Of a DNA stretch of 64,000 bases, positions 41,022 through 49,162 are shown piece by piece. A program made the translations under genes and the position numbers. Position 1 is the stretch's first letter. Each line of letters opens with the position of its first letter. The stretch comes from an uncultured Ruminiclostridium sp. (lineage in GTDB: Bacteria; Bacillota; Clostridia; Oscillospirales; Ruminococcaceae), in assembly GCA_947630175.1 (NCBI GenBank), contig CANRGJ010000010.1, positions 32,713-96,712 of the forward strand, in the 5' to 3' direction. The notes under the pieces are model-generated. The model was given only the letters and a program-made list of their open reading frames with translations, was not told where the DNA came from and ran no database searches.

Positions 41022-41048
41022 TTAGCACTCTCACCCTTTGAGTGCTAA
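41022..41048 (-). promoter_or_regulatory. CIRCE operator of htpG
   Basis: TTAGCACTC, nine bases, GAGTGCTAA: a perfect match to the CIRCE consensus bound by HrcA. It lies between the promoter (TTGACA 41,081-41,076, 16 bp, TATAAT 41,059-41,054 on the minus strand) and the htpG start, in the transcribed leader. Confidence 0.95.
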
Positions 41049-41053
41049 CTGTA

Positions 41054-41081
41054 ATTATAGCACTTTTTTTCAAGTTGTCAA
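41054..41081 (-). promoter_or_regulatory. htpG promoter
   Basis: TTGACA and TATAAT on the minus strand with a 16-bp spacer, directly upstream of CIRCE. Confidence 0.8.
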
Positions 41082-41110
41082 TAGGTAAAAACAAAAAAGA
41101 ATGCAAAAAA

Positions 41111-41136
41111 ATAAGGGGACTCTGATGAGTCCCCTC
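41111..41136 (-). terminator. Terminator of the GH13 gene
   Basis: AGGGGACTC / GAGTCCCCT with a four-base loop, followed on the minus strand by TTATTTTTTT. Confidence 0.85.
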
Positions 41137-41142
41137 ACGGGT

Positions 41143-43029
41143 TTAAAGCTCATACGTTATGACTTCATAATCAAAGGGGGAAAGGCTCAGCTTGCGGCTT
41201 TCTGCAAGGGGACGGCGATTCGTCCTGAAATCTGCGGGAAGAAAATCAAGAGAAATGCTCTTTGACTTTGAGGAGCGATTAAGGCAGATAACTGCCGCCG
41301 CTTTTTTATTCTTGTCCTCTCTGCGGAAAACGCAGATATCTTCGGTCACTTCTATAAATTCCACTGTTCCCTCGGCAAAGGCTTTGCTACCCTTGCGTAT
41401 GCGGCTAAGCTCGGCGGTGAAGTCGATAAGGTTCCTGTCCTCTGCGCCCCACGGGTAGGTGCGGCGGTTGAAGGGGTCCTTGTAGCCCTCCTGCCCCGCC
41501 TCGTCTGCATAATAAATGCAGGGAACGCCGGGGAGAAAGAACTGCAACACCATAGCGCATTTCATAAGCGATACGCCGTAAGCGTATTCCTGCGGGGAAA
41601 GGCTGTTTTCGGACTGCCACCTGCGGTCATTCCAGCCCACGTCCTGCCCCGCAAGGCGGGTTATGGCACGCTCAGTATCGTGAGTGGAGAGAAAGTTCAT
41701 CAGTATGTCGGTGCAGGGCTTGGGGTAATGCTCAACGATAGTCATTATCCCGTCACGGAAGGAATTGGGGTCGCCGTACTTAACGTAGTTCAATATACAT
41801 TCCTTAAAGGGATAATTCATCACGCTGTCAAGCTGTCCGCCTATCAGATAGCGGCGGCGTATGCCGTAGCTTTCCTTGTTTGAGGCGTCCTCCCATACCT
41901 CGCCGTAAATTATCTTGTCCTCGCCCTTGCTTTTTACCGATTTGCGGAGATTGTCGAGAAATTCGTCGGGAAGCTCGTCTGCAACGTCAAGGCGCCAGCC
42001 TGCCGCCCCTGCGTCTATCCATTTCTGCAATATTCCGCCCTCGCCGCAGATATAATTCGTATATTCGGGATTGTTTTCGTTTACGTTGGGAAGCGTGGTT
42101 ATTCCCCACCAGCTTTCGTATTCCTGAGGGTAATTGATGAAGCTGTACCAGCTCCTGTACGGGCTTTCGGGGTCGCGGTATGCGCCCGTATGGTCGCCGT
42201 AACGGCCGAATTTGTTGAAGTAGACGGAATCTGCTCCCGTGTGGCTGAAAACGCCGTCAAGGATTATCTTTATACCCATTTCATCAGCGGTTTTGCAGAG
42301 ATGACGAAAGTCCTCCTCATTTCCCAAAAGAATATCTATACGCTCGTAGCAGGCGGTATTGTAGCGGTGGTTCTCATGAGCCTCAAAGATAGGGTTGAGG
42401 TAAATGCAGGTGACGCCTAAATCCTTTAAATAAGGCAGCTTGCTTTCAATTCCCTTCAGGTTGCCGCCGAAATAGTCGCTGTTGGTTATCATTCCCTTGT
42501 CATTGGGCTGCCAGTCGGGTATCTCGTTCCAGTCGGTATGGATATGCCTGTCAACGGGAGGAACGGGATCGTCATCAGCAAGGTCAGTCTTTCTGGCAAA
42601 ACGGTCGGGGAATATCTGATACATAACGCCGCCCTTTATCCAGTCGGGAGTGGTCATTCCCTGCTCGTAAACCGTCAGCTGGAACAGCTCAGTCCCGTCA
42701 ATGCCCGCTTCTGAAGCGTTCTTGCGCTTTAAATACCTGTGTCCGCCGTCGGTAACTACCTGAAAATAATAATGGTGAAGTCCCGCGTCGTGAGGGGTGT
42801 AAACGCAGTCAAAAATGTGGAAATGCTCGCCGTTTTCCTCGCCCTCGCCCTTATGCTCAAGCTGGACGAACTTTTCCTTAAATCCCGGGCGGAACATTAT
42901 CAGATAACATTCGATAACGTGGACGTAATCGGGAATGTTCAGGCGGAACGTAACGCTGCTTTCCCTTTCCACTGCTCCGAATGGGGATTTATAATAAGTA
43001 TCAAAGCAGTTGAAAACACTTCGTTTCAT
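41143..43029 (-). CDS. GH13 alpha-glucan hydrolase (neopullulanase-like)
   Basis: 628 residues. An N-terminal beta-sandwich (about 1-125) resembles the starch-binding N-domain of neopullulanases/cyclomaltodextrinases; the catalytic barrel carries the GH13 regions: 'DGVFSHTG' (I), 'GWRLDVADEL' (II, nucleophile Asp), 'IIYGEVWED' (III, acid/base Glu), 'FLSTHDTER' (IV, Asp). No signal peptide, so it acts on maltodextrins or internal glucan in the cytoplasm. It follows glycogen phosphorylase on the same strand, fitting glycogen or starch breakdown. SD AGGAGAGG precedes the ATG. Confidence 0.93.
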   Translation of the reverse strand: MKRSVFNCFDTYYKSPFGAVERESSVTFRLNIPDYVHVIECYLIMFRPGFKEKFVQLEHKGEGEENGEHFHIFDCVYTPHDAGLHHYYFQVVTDGGHRYLKRKNASEAGIDGTELFQLTVYEQGMTTPDWIKGGVMYQIFPDRFARKTDLADDDPVPPVDRHIHTDWNEIPDWQPNDKGMITNSDYFGGNLKGIESKLPYLKDLGVTCIYLNPIFEAHENHRYNTACYERIDILLGNEEDFRHLCKTADEMGIKIILDGVFSHTGADSVYFNKFGRYGDHTGAYRDPESPYRSWYSFINYPQEYESWWGITTLPNVNENNPEYTNYICGEGGILQKWIDAGAAGWRLDVADELPDEFLDNLRKSVKSKGEDKIIYGEVWEDASNKESYGIRRRYLIGGQLDSVMNYPFKECILNYVKYGDPNSFRDGIMTIVEHYPKPCTDILMNFLSTHDTERAITRLAGQDVGWNDRRWQSENSLSPQEYAYGVSLMKCAMVLQFFLPGVPCIYYADEAGQEGYKDPFNRRTYPWGAEDRNLIDFTAELSRIRKGSKAFAEGTVEFIEVTEDICVFRREDKNKKAAAVICLNRSSKSKSISLDFLPADFRTNRRPLAESRKLSLSPFDYEVITYEL

Positions 43030-43049
43030 AGTACCTCTCCTTGGTGAAA

Positions 43050-43240
43050 ATCAAAACGGAGAGCGCAAGGGTGCGCCCTCCGCTGTTATTAAAATTATCA
43101 TAAAATTCGGGGCTTTGCCTCGAATTTTATACCTTTATCGGCGCAGGTTTTCAAATACGCTTGAAGCGTGTTTGAAAACCGTGAGCGCAGCGAAGCCGAT
43201 GCAGGAAGGAGTAATGAGGAAACCCGTAAGGGGTTTCCTC
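43050..43240 (-). other. Hairpin-rich spacer between glgP and the GH13 gene
   Basis: Three successive stems: GAGGAAACCC / GGGTTTCCTC (43,216-43,240, directly after glgP), GGTTTTCAAA / TTTGAAAACC with inner ACGC/GCGT (about 43,147-43,181), and ATAAAATTCG / CGAATTTTAT (about 43,100-43,130). None has a clear U-run on the minus strand, so they may stabilise or process a glgP-GH13 transcript. Confidence 0.55.
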
Positions 43241-43247
43241 ATAGAAT

Positions 43248-45647
43248 TTATATAAGATTCCATATCTCACGCGCATAGTCCATGACTGCTCTGTCAGCGG
43301 AGAATACGCCTGCTCCCGCAATATTTTCAAGGGACATCTTATTCCAGCGATTAACGTCACGGTAAGCCTCGGACGCATCTGCCTGCGCCTTGCGGTAGCT
43401 GTCAAAGTCCGCAAGAGCCATATACTGGTCAACAAATTTCAGCGCGTTTGCCACCTCGTCGAACTGTGCGCCGTTTATGCCGTGGTACATTCTGTTAATT
43501 GCACCCGCTATGCGGCTGTCGCTGAGATAATAGCCTTCGGGTGAATAGCCGTTGGCTTTCATAACGTTCACCTCATCGGCGTTCATACCGAAGATGAAGA
43601 TGTTGTCCCTGCCTACCTGCTGGCATATCTCAACGTTTGCGCCGTCGTAAGTTCCCATAGTTATTGCGCCGTTAAGCATAAGCTTCATATTGCCCGTGCC
43701 GCTGGCTTCGGTCCCTGCAAGGGAAATTTGCTCGGAGATCTCGCTGGCGGGCATAAGTATTTCGGAAAGGGTAACGCGGTAATCCTCAAGGAAAACTACG
43801 CTGAGCTTTTCGCTTATCTGAGGATTTTGTCTTATCTCCTCGCCAAGACACCAGATCATCTTGATTATCTGCTTTGCCATATAGTAGCCAGGTGCGGCTT
43901 TGGAAGCGAAGATGTAGGTCTTGGGCACAAAGTCTGCATTGGGATTTTCCAGCAGATAGTTGTAATCCGCAAGAATGTTCATCACGTTCAGCTGCTGGCG
44001 CTTGTATTCGTGCAGGCGCTTTACCTGAACGTCAAATATGCTGTCAAGGTTCAGCGCTCTGCCTGTGGTCTTTTCAACGTATTTTGCAAAACGCTCCTTG
44101 TTCTCTCTCTTTATCTTTGCAAGGCTCTCAAGCACGCTCTTATCGTTTTTGAACATTCTGAAACGCTCAAGCTCGGCGGCGTTCTTCTTGAAGCCTTCGC
44201 CAATGCAGCTTGACAGCAGGTCGGTAAGCCCCTGATTTGACTGGAGAAGCCATCTTCTGTAAGCTATACCATTGGTGACATTCTTGAACTTAACGGGCTT
44301 GTCGTCGTACTCGTCCTTGAACACGCTTTCCTTGATTATCTCGCTGTGCAGCTTGGAAACGCCGTTTACAGAGTGGCAGGCGTCAACGCAGAGGTTTGCC
44401 ATTTTTATCTGATTGTTGCTGACAATGGACATTCTGGCAACTCTGTTCTCGTCGTTAAGACGGGCGCTGAGCCCCTCGCAGTAGCGGCGGTTTATCTCAC
44501 AGATAATGGTGTAAATTCTGGGGAGAATGTTGCGAAGCATAGTTTCGTCCCACTTTTCAAGCGCTTCCGCCATAACGGTGTGGTTGGTGTAGGCAAATGT
44601 GTTGGTAACGATATGCCATGCCTTTGACCAGCTGTAACCGCAGTCGTCCAGCATTATCCTCATAAGCTCGGGGATAGCGAGAGTGGGGTGAGTATCGTTT
44701 ATATGGATAGCAACTTTTTCGTGGAGATTGTCCAGCGTGCCGTAAATGTTCATGTGGCGCATTACTATGTCGCCTATTGAAGCGGCGCACATAAAATACT
44801 GTTGTCTTAAGCGCAGAGCCTTGCCCTCAAGGTGGTTGTCGTTGGGGTAAAGCACCTTTGTAAGTGAATGAGCGATGTCGTTTGCGCCCAAAGCGGTAGC
44901 GTAGTTGCCCTGATTGAATGCGCTCATATCAAAGCTCATACCTGCGGCGCTCCAGAGCCTCAGCTTGGAAACGCCCTCGCTGTCGTAGCCGCTGACGTAC
45001 ATATCGTAAGGAACGGCGTTTACCGTGCGGTAATTGACATGATTTACCGAATGATAGTTGTCCGCCCAGCTTTCCTGTATCTCGCCGTCAAAGTGTACGG
45101 GGATAGTCTGGTCGGGGACCTCCGCCAGCCATATCTCGCCGCCGGGAAGCCAGTTGTCGGGAAGCTCGGTCTGCCAGCCGTCAAGGATCTTCTGCTTGAA
45201 AATGCCGTATTCGTAAAGAATGGAATAGCCCGTTGCGGGGAGGGCGCAGGTAGCAAGCCCGTCCATATAGCAGGCGGCAAGACGTCCCAGACCGCCGTTT
45301 CCAAGTCCTGCGTCAGGCTCTTCCTCGTAAATTTTGTCTATCTTTGTGTCGAACGCCTCTTTTACCGCCTTTTCAGCCTCTTCGTTCATTCCCAGATTAT
45401 AAAGGTTGGTCTTTAAGGAACGTCCCATCAGAAATTCCATTGAGATGTAGTAGACCTGCTTTTTGCCCTGGGAATTGCACTTGGTCATAAATTTGTGGCG
45501 TTTTTCTTTCAAATGCTGTGAAACTATCTTGGATAAAGCCTTGTATATCTGTTTGTCGGTGGCTTCCTTGGGAGATGTACGGAAATCAAATTCCAGTATA
45601 TGCTCCATTTGCTCTCTTATTTCTTTCGCAGTGTAGGGTGACTTCAT
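43248..45647 (-). CDS. glgP: Glycogen/maltodextrin phosphorylase
   Basis: 799 residues, full length GT35 enzyme. Recognisable: 'EEEPDAGLGNGGLGRLAACYMD' (about 90-111 region), 'NDTHPTLAIPELMRI', and the PLP site 'EASGTGNMKLMLNGAITMGTYDGAN' with the Schiff-base Lys. It releases glucose-1-phosphate from alpha-1,4-glucan. Encoded just upstream of the GH13 enzyme on the same strand. SD GGAAAGAA precedes the ATG. Confidence 0.96.
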   Translation of the reverse strand: MKSPYTAKEIREQMEHILEFDFRTSPKEATDKQIYKALSKIVSQHLKEKRHKFMTKCNSQGKKQVYYISMEFLMGRSLKTNLYNLGMNEEAEKAVKEAFDTKIDKIYEEEPDAGLGNGGLGRLAACYMDGLATCALPATGYSILYEYGIFKQKILDGWQTELPDNWLPGGEIWLAEVPDQTIPVHFDGEIQESWADNYHSVNHVNYRTVNAVPYDMYVSGYDSEGVSKLRLWSAAGMSFDMSAFNQGNYATALGANDIAHSLTKVLYPNDNHLEGKALRLRQQYFMCAASIGDIVMRHMNIYGTLDNLHEKVAIHINDTHPTLAIPELMRIMLDDCGYSWSKAWHIVTNTFAYTNHTVMAEALEKWDETMLRNILPRIYTIICEINRRYCEGLSARLNDENRVARMSIVSNNQIKMANLCVDACHSVNGVSKLHSEIIKESVFKDEYDDKPVKFKNVTNGIAYRRWLLQSNQGLTDLLSSCIGEGFKKNAAELERFRMFKNDKSVLESLAKIKRENKERFAKYVEKTTGRALNLDSIFDVQVKRLHEYKRQQLNVMNILADYNYLLENPNADFVPKTYIFASKAAPGYYMAKQIIKMIWCLGEEIRQNPQISEKLSVVFLEDYRVTLSEILMPASEISEQISLAGTEASGTGNMKLMLNGAITMGTYDGANVEICQQVGRDNIFIFGMNADEVNVMKANGYSPEGYYLSDSRIAGAINRMYHGINGAQFDEVANALKFVDQYMALADFDSYRKAQADASEAYRDVNRWNKMSLENIAGAGVFSADRAVMDYAREIWNLI

Positions 45648-45861
45648 AGTTGTTCTTTCCTTTCGTAAAGTGATTACTTCCGATAAGTTGATGCGATAAA
45701 ATAATTAGGTTTTGCCGTTTCATATTCCATATTCCTATTCATTATACCTCAATTTTTACCAAATATCAAGAAGCGAAACAGCATAAAGCGCAAATTTAGT
45801 CAGGAGTCACTAAAACTTTCTTTTTTTTGACTTTTTTTAGGGCGTTTTGACAGGAAAACCC
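45648..45861. other. Divergent intergenic region glgP / phosphatase
   Basis: About 210 bp, AT-rich. No clear consensus promoter for glgP and no repeat or structured RNA recognised. Confidence 0.4.
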
Positions 45862-45890
45862 TTGACTTTACTATGTTTTAAGTATATAAT
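45862..45890 (+). promoter_or_regulatory. Promoter of the phosphatase gene
   Basis: TTGACT (45,862-45,867), 17 bp, TATAAT (45,885-45,890), about 50 bp before the start codon. Confidence 0.8.
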
Positions 45891-45940
45891 AAAAACGGCA
45901 AAAAGCCTTTATTACAGCCAAAAAGCGAGGTAATGACATA

Positions 45941-46513
45941 ATGACTACCGTTTATTTTGTACGACACGCTCAGCCGAATTACGATAACCACGACGACGTC
46001 AGCCGTGAGCTGACGGAAAAAGGGCTTGCAGACAGGCGGCTGGTGACGGGATTTCTTGAGGATAAAGATATTTCCGCCGTGCTGTCAAGTCCTTACAAAA
46101 GGGCGATAGATACGGTCGGGGAGTTTGCGGAGAAAAGTGGGCTTGAGATTGAGATAATTGAAAATTTCAAAGAGAGAAAGATAGACAGCGTGTGGATAGA
46201 GGATTTCGACGGGTTTTGCAGAAAACAGTGGGAGGATTTCAGCTATAAGCTGACCGACGGGGAAAGCCTTGGCGAGGTTCAGGCAAGAAATATCAGCGCA
46301 TTGAAAGAGGTGCTGAAAAAATACGAGGGGAAAAACGTTGTCGTGGGAAGTCACGGAACGGCGCTCAGCACTATTATAAACTATTACGACCCCTCTTTCG
46401 GCTGTGAGCAGTTTCAAAAGATAAAGGGGCTTATGCCGTGGATAGTGAGGTTCAGGTTTGAGGGGGAAAGGATCGTCGATATAAAAACGTACGATCTTTT
46501 TGAAAATACATAA
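45941..46513 (+). CDS. Histidine phosphatase family protein
   Basis: 190 residues of the phosphoglycerate-mutase-like superfamily: 'VYFVRHAQPNYD' (4-15; R-H motif with phospho-accepting His), 'SPYKRAIDT' (47-55, second Arg) and 'VVVGSHGTALS' (about 140-150, second His). Substrate unknown; such proteins dephosphorylate small metabolites. Monocistronic with its own promoter and a shared terminator. Confidence 0.88.
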   Translation: MTTVYFVRHAQPNYDNHDDVSRELTEKGLADRRLVTGFLEDKDISAVLSSPYKRAIDTVGEFAEKSGLEIEIIENFKERKIDSVWIEDFDGFCRKQWEDFSYKLTDGESLGEVQARNISALKEVLKKYEGKNVVVGSHGTALSTIINYYDPSFGCEQFQKIKGLMPWIVRFRFEGERIVDIKTYDLFENT

Positions 46514-46549
46514 TAAAAAGGACAGGCGATCATTCGTCTGTCCTTTTAT
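46514..46549. terminator. Bidirectional terminator
   Basis: AAAAAGGACAG / CTGTCCTTTT stem with GCGA/TCGT extension between converging genes. Confidence 0.8.
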
Positions 46550-47209
46550 TTACTTTTTCAGCTTTAACATTCGGCGGACTTCGTTTGCCGCCCCTGCGGT
46601 AGATACTATCAGCAAAACGTCGTTGCTCACCAGCTTTGTGCCGCCTCGGGGTATCAGCAGTTCGCCGTTGCGGGTTATGCTGATTATGTTGCAGTTTTCG
46701 GGGAGTTTTATTTCAGCGATCATTCTGCCGCTGTAATCAAAGTTTTCAGGGAGTGTGACCTCAAACACGGAGGCTTTTTCGCTTATGGGCATAAGCTCCT
46801 TTATGCGGCTGTTGTCCACTTCCCTTTCCATCTGACGGATAATGTTGTCGGTGCCTGAAATGGCGATGTCAACGCCCAGATTTTTTATTGTGTCCACGTT
46901 TTTGGGGTTGTTTACCTTGGCTATCGTCTTTTTCACCTGATAAAGACGCTTTGCCATCTGACAGATGATAAGATTTACTTCGTCCTCGCCCGTTACGGCG
47001 ATTATGTTGTCGCAGCGCTCTGCTCCCGCCTTTTTAAGCGCTCTTGCGGTGGAGCCGTCGCCCCTTACCACCGTTACGTCAAGAGTGTTGGCGAAATACT
47101 GGCACACGCTTTTGTTTATCTCTATAACGGAAACGTCGTAATTCCGTTCGATCAAAGTTTTCGCAAGATAATAGCCCACCTTGCCTCCGCCTACTATGAT
47201 AGCTCTCAT
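46550..47209 (-). CDS. trkA: TrkA-like potassium-uptake regulatory protein, second of two
   Basis: 219 residues with an RCK/TrkA-N Rossmann domain (GGGKVGYYLA at 8-17, acidic end of strand 2 'VIEINKS', 'VRGDGS') and a TrkA-C domain (about 140-219). It would gate a TrkH/KtrB channel in response to nucleotide. The channel gene is not in the window. It lies 14 bp after the other TrkA-like gene. Confidence 0.9.
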   Translation of the reverse strand: MRAIIVGGGKVGYYLAKTLIERNYDVSVIEINKSVCQYFANTLDVTVVRGDGSTARALKKAGAERCDNIIAVTGEDEVNLIICQMAKRLYQVKKTIAKVNNPKNVDTIKNLGVDIAISGTDNIIRQMEREVDNSRIKELMPISEKASVFEVTLPENFDYSGRMIAEIKLPENCNIISITRNGELLIPRGGTKLVSNDVLLIVSTAGAANEVRRMLKLKK

Positions 47210-47223
47210 ATGCTTTTAACGCC

Positions 47224-47844
47224 TCAGTCCACCAGCTTGGAGAATATCAGCGTGTCCCCTTCCTTCAATAATACGTTATAATGCTCGATAAGGTTGAACT
47301 TGCCGCCTTCATTTATTATGGCGTAAAGCACCTCGTCGTTTTCATACTGTATTTCCATAGCTTTCATTCCTATAAACTCTTTGGGAATGGGCATTGAGTA
47401 GAATTTTACCCTGTGGCTGCCAAATTCCAGCATTTGTTCCTCGTTATACCCTTCCAAAGCGGAAATAAAAGCGTCAAGGGTCAGCGTGGTGGAACAGATT
47501 GGGTTCAAGCTGTCCTGCTCGTATGCCTCCGACTTTTCAGGGTCGAGGGTCTGGGTGAGGACGAGCTTTACATGGTGTACGTTTTTGGCTATCTGCGCTA
47601 CCATAAGGTTCACGTTGTCGTCGTCGGTGACTGCGCAAACCGCATCGCAGGACTCGATACCCGCCGTTATCAGATCGTCGTTATCAATGGGAAAGCCCTT
47701 GAAGGTCAAGCCTGAAAACCTGTCGTCAAGGCGCTCAAAGGAATCGCTTTTTCTATCCATGACCGAAACGTCGTATCCCCGTTCGCTCATTTCAGACGCA
47801 AGGGACGCGCCCATTCGGCTGCACCCCACTATAAGAATATTCAT
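47224..47844 (-). CDS. trkA: TrkA-like potassium-uptake regulatory protein, first of two
   Basis: 206 residues, TrkA-N ('ILIVGCSRMGASLASEM', 'VMDRKSDSF') and TrkA-C halves. The nucleotide loop reads G-C-S-R-M-G instead of G-x-G-x-x-G, so binding may differ from the second copy; tandem TrkA pairs with one degenerate member are common in Firmicutes. The pair forms a two-gene operon. Confidence 0.88.
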   Translation of the reverse strand: MNILIVGCSRMGASLASEMSERGYDVSVMDRKSDSFERLDDRFSGLTFKGFPIDNDDLITAGIESCDAVCAVTDDDNVNLMVAQIAKNVHHVKLVLTQTLDPEKSEAYEQDSLNPICSTTLTLDAFISALEGYNEEQMLEFGSHRVKFYSMPIPKEFIGMKAMEIQYENDEVLYAIINEGGKFNLIEHYNVLLKEGDTLIFSKLVD

Positions 47845-47988
47845 AAAAATTTACCTGCTTGGATTACCTTTCTGTATGCACTGATGATATTGTATTTTCA
47901 TATGGGTAATTATATCACACTTCTTTCCATTTATCAACAAGGAATTACAAAAGAATAAAAATATTTTTCAATTTTTTTCAAAAGGGTA

Positions 47989-48017
47989 TTGACTTTTCGG
48001 AAAGTTGCTGATATAAT
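47989..48017 (+). promoter_or_regulatory. Promoter of the tRNA-Leu/tRNA-Ser genes
   Basis: TTGACT (47,989-47,994), 17 bp, TATAAT (48,012-48,017), 24 bp before tRNA-Leu. Confidence 0.8.
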
Positions 48018-48041
48018 AATAAAGCTGTATTTTGTAGACCT

Positions 48042-48128
48042 GCGGAGGTGGCGGAACGGCAGACGCGCTACTTTGAGGGGGTAGTGGGAGTTTTTCCCGT
48101 GTGGGTTCAAGTCCCATTCTCCGCACCA
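48042..48128 (+). tRNA. tRNA-Leu (GAG anticodon)
   Basis: 87 nt with acceptor GCGGAGG / ..CTCCGC, anticodon stem CTACT / GGTAG around TTGAGGG (anticodon GAG), long variable arm GGGAGTTTTTCCC and T-arm GTGGGTTCAAGTCCCA, with CCA encoded. A terminator CGCCGGA / TCCGGCG plus T-run follows (48,132-48,165). Confidence 0.93.
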
Positions 48129-48131
48129 CAA

Positions 48132-48165
48132 GCGCCGGATTATTGACAGTCCGGCGTTGTTTTTA
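48132..48165 (+). terminator. Terminator between the two tRNAs
   Basis: CGCCGGA...TCCGGCG followed by TTGTTTTTAT. Confidence 0.75.
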
Positions 48166-48173
48166 TATAATTT

Positions 48174-48264
48174 GCAGACGTATCGAAGTGGTCATAACGA
48201 GAACGACTCGAAATCGTTTGTACTGTGAAAAGTACCGTGGGTTCGAATCCCACCGTCTGCGCCA
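48174..48264 (+). tRNA. tRNA-Ser (CGA anticodon)
   Basis: 91 nt: acceptor GCAGACG / CGTCTGC, anticodon stem AACGA / TCGTT around CTCGAAA (anticodon CGA), long variable arm, T-arm GTGGGTTCGAATCCCAC, G discriminator and CCA. A CACGCTCCC / GGGAGCGTG terminator with T-run follows at about 48,285-48,316. Confidence 0.93.
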
Positions 48265-48284
48265 CCAGCGTGACGCTGGACCCG

Positions 48285-48316
48285 ACACGCTCCCAGATAA
48301 CGGGAGCGTGTTTTTG
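48285..48316 (+). terminator. Terminator after tRNA-Ser
   Basis: CACGCTCCC-AGATAAC-GGGAGCGTG followed by TTTTT. Confidence 0.85.
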
Positions 48317-48358
48317 CGTTAATCTCCCAAATATCTTTTTGGACATAATGTCACAAAC

Positions 48359-48400
48359 ATTTAAGAGCCTGATAAACAAATGTTTATCAGGCTCTTAAAT
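48359..48400. repeat. 42-bp near-perfect palindrome
   Basis: Two 20-bp arms, ATTTAAGAGCCTGATAAACA and its exact complement, are separated by AA only. There is no U-run. The following bases (48,403-48,470) hold another nested pair GTCCAA-CCCCGT / ACGGG-TTGGAC. No gene is supported between 48,317 and 48,647; this may be a cruciform, a small structured RNA or a mobile-element relic. Confidence 0.65.
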
Positions 48401-48647
48401 ACGTCCAACCCCGTTTGAATTGCCCTAAAGGCAATCCATTTTGCTTGCGCAAAACCACGGGATTGGACACCTTGTGCGGTCAGATAGTGACTGCGAGAAT
48501 ACTCGTTTTTCTTTGCAAAACTGAAAAATCGCAATGCGTTTAGTATTTTTATGTTCACCGCCCAAAACTGTTCAGCTGATAAAACATTGAAAATCGGCGG
48601 AAGGTGTGATATAATGTATGTGAAAATACAGGCAGGAGGCGGATGGG

Positions 48648-49115
48648 TTGAAGCTATTATTCAAACAGCGTATTTTTTCATGGTTCGACAGCTATGATAT
48701 TTACGACGAGGCGGGAAATACTGTGTATGAGGTCAAGGGGCAGTTATCCTGGGGGCATTGTCTGAAAATATTTGACAGCAACGGGAATGAGCTTGGAACA
48801 GTGCAGGAGAAGATACTCACTTTCCTGCCGAAATTTGAGATATATATCGGGAACAGCTACGTTGGGTGCATAAGCAAGGAATTTACATTTTTTAAGCCGA
48901 AGTACAACATAGACTTCAACGGCTGGCAGATAAACGGCGATTTTATGGAGTGGGACTACTCGATAATCGGTCCAGGCGGCAGTGTGGCAACGGTCTCAAA
49001 GGAGATATTCCACTGGACGGATACTTATGTTATTGACGTCGCTGACCCGCAGGACGCGCTGTGCGCTTTGATGTTCGTGCTGGCGATAGACGCGGAAAAA
49101 TGTTCGAGGGACTAA
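48648..49115 (+). CDS. LURP-one-related / tubby-like family protein
   Basis: 155 residues starting at TTG 48,648, chosen because AGGAGG lies eight bases upstream. Short repeated beta strands ('YDIYDEAGNTVYEVKG', 'KIFDSNGNELGTVQEK', 'FEIYIGNSYVGCISKE') and a closing helix 'DALCALMFVLAID' match the LURP1/YxjI beta-barrel fold, related to phospholipid scramblases. Biochemical role unknown. Confidence 0.8.
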   Translation: MKLLFKQRIFSWFDSYDIYDEAGNTVYEVKGQLSWGHCLKIFDSNGNELGTVQEKILTFLPKFEIYIGNSYVGCISKEFTFFKPKYNIDFNGWQINGDFMEWDYSIIGPGGSVATVSKEIFHWTDTYVIDVADPQDALCALMFVLAIDAEKCSRD

Positions 49116-49119
49116 ACAA

Positions 49120-49156
49120 AATAAAACGTCGGCTGTTTTATCAGCCGACGTTGTTT
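49120..49156. terminator. Bidirectional terminator
   Basis: AAACGTCGGCTG / CAGCCGACGTT stem with T-runs on both strands, between the converging LURP and MFS genes. Confidence 0.8.
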
Positions 49157-49162
49157 GTTATA

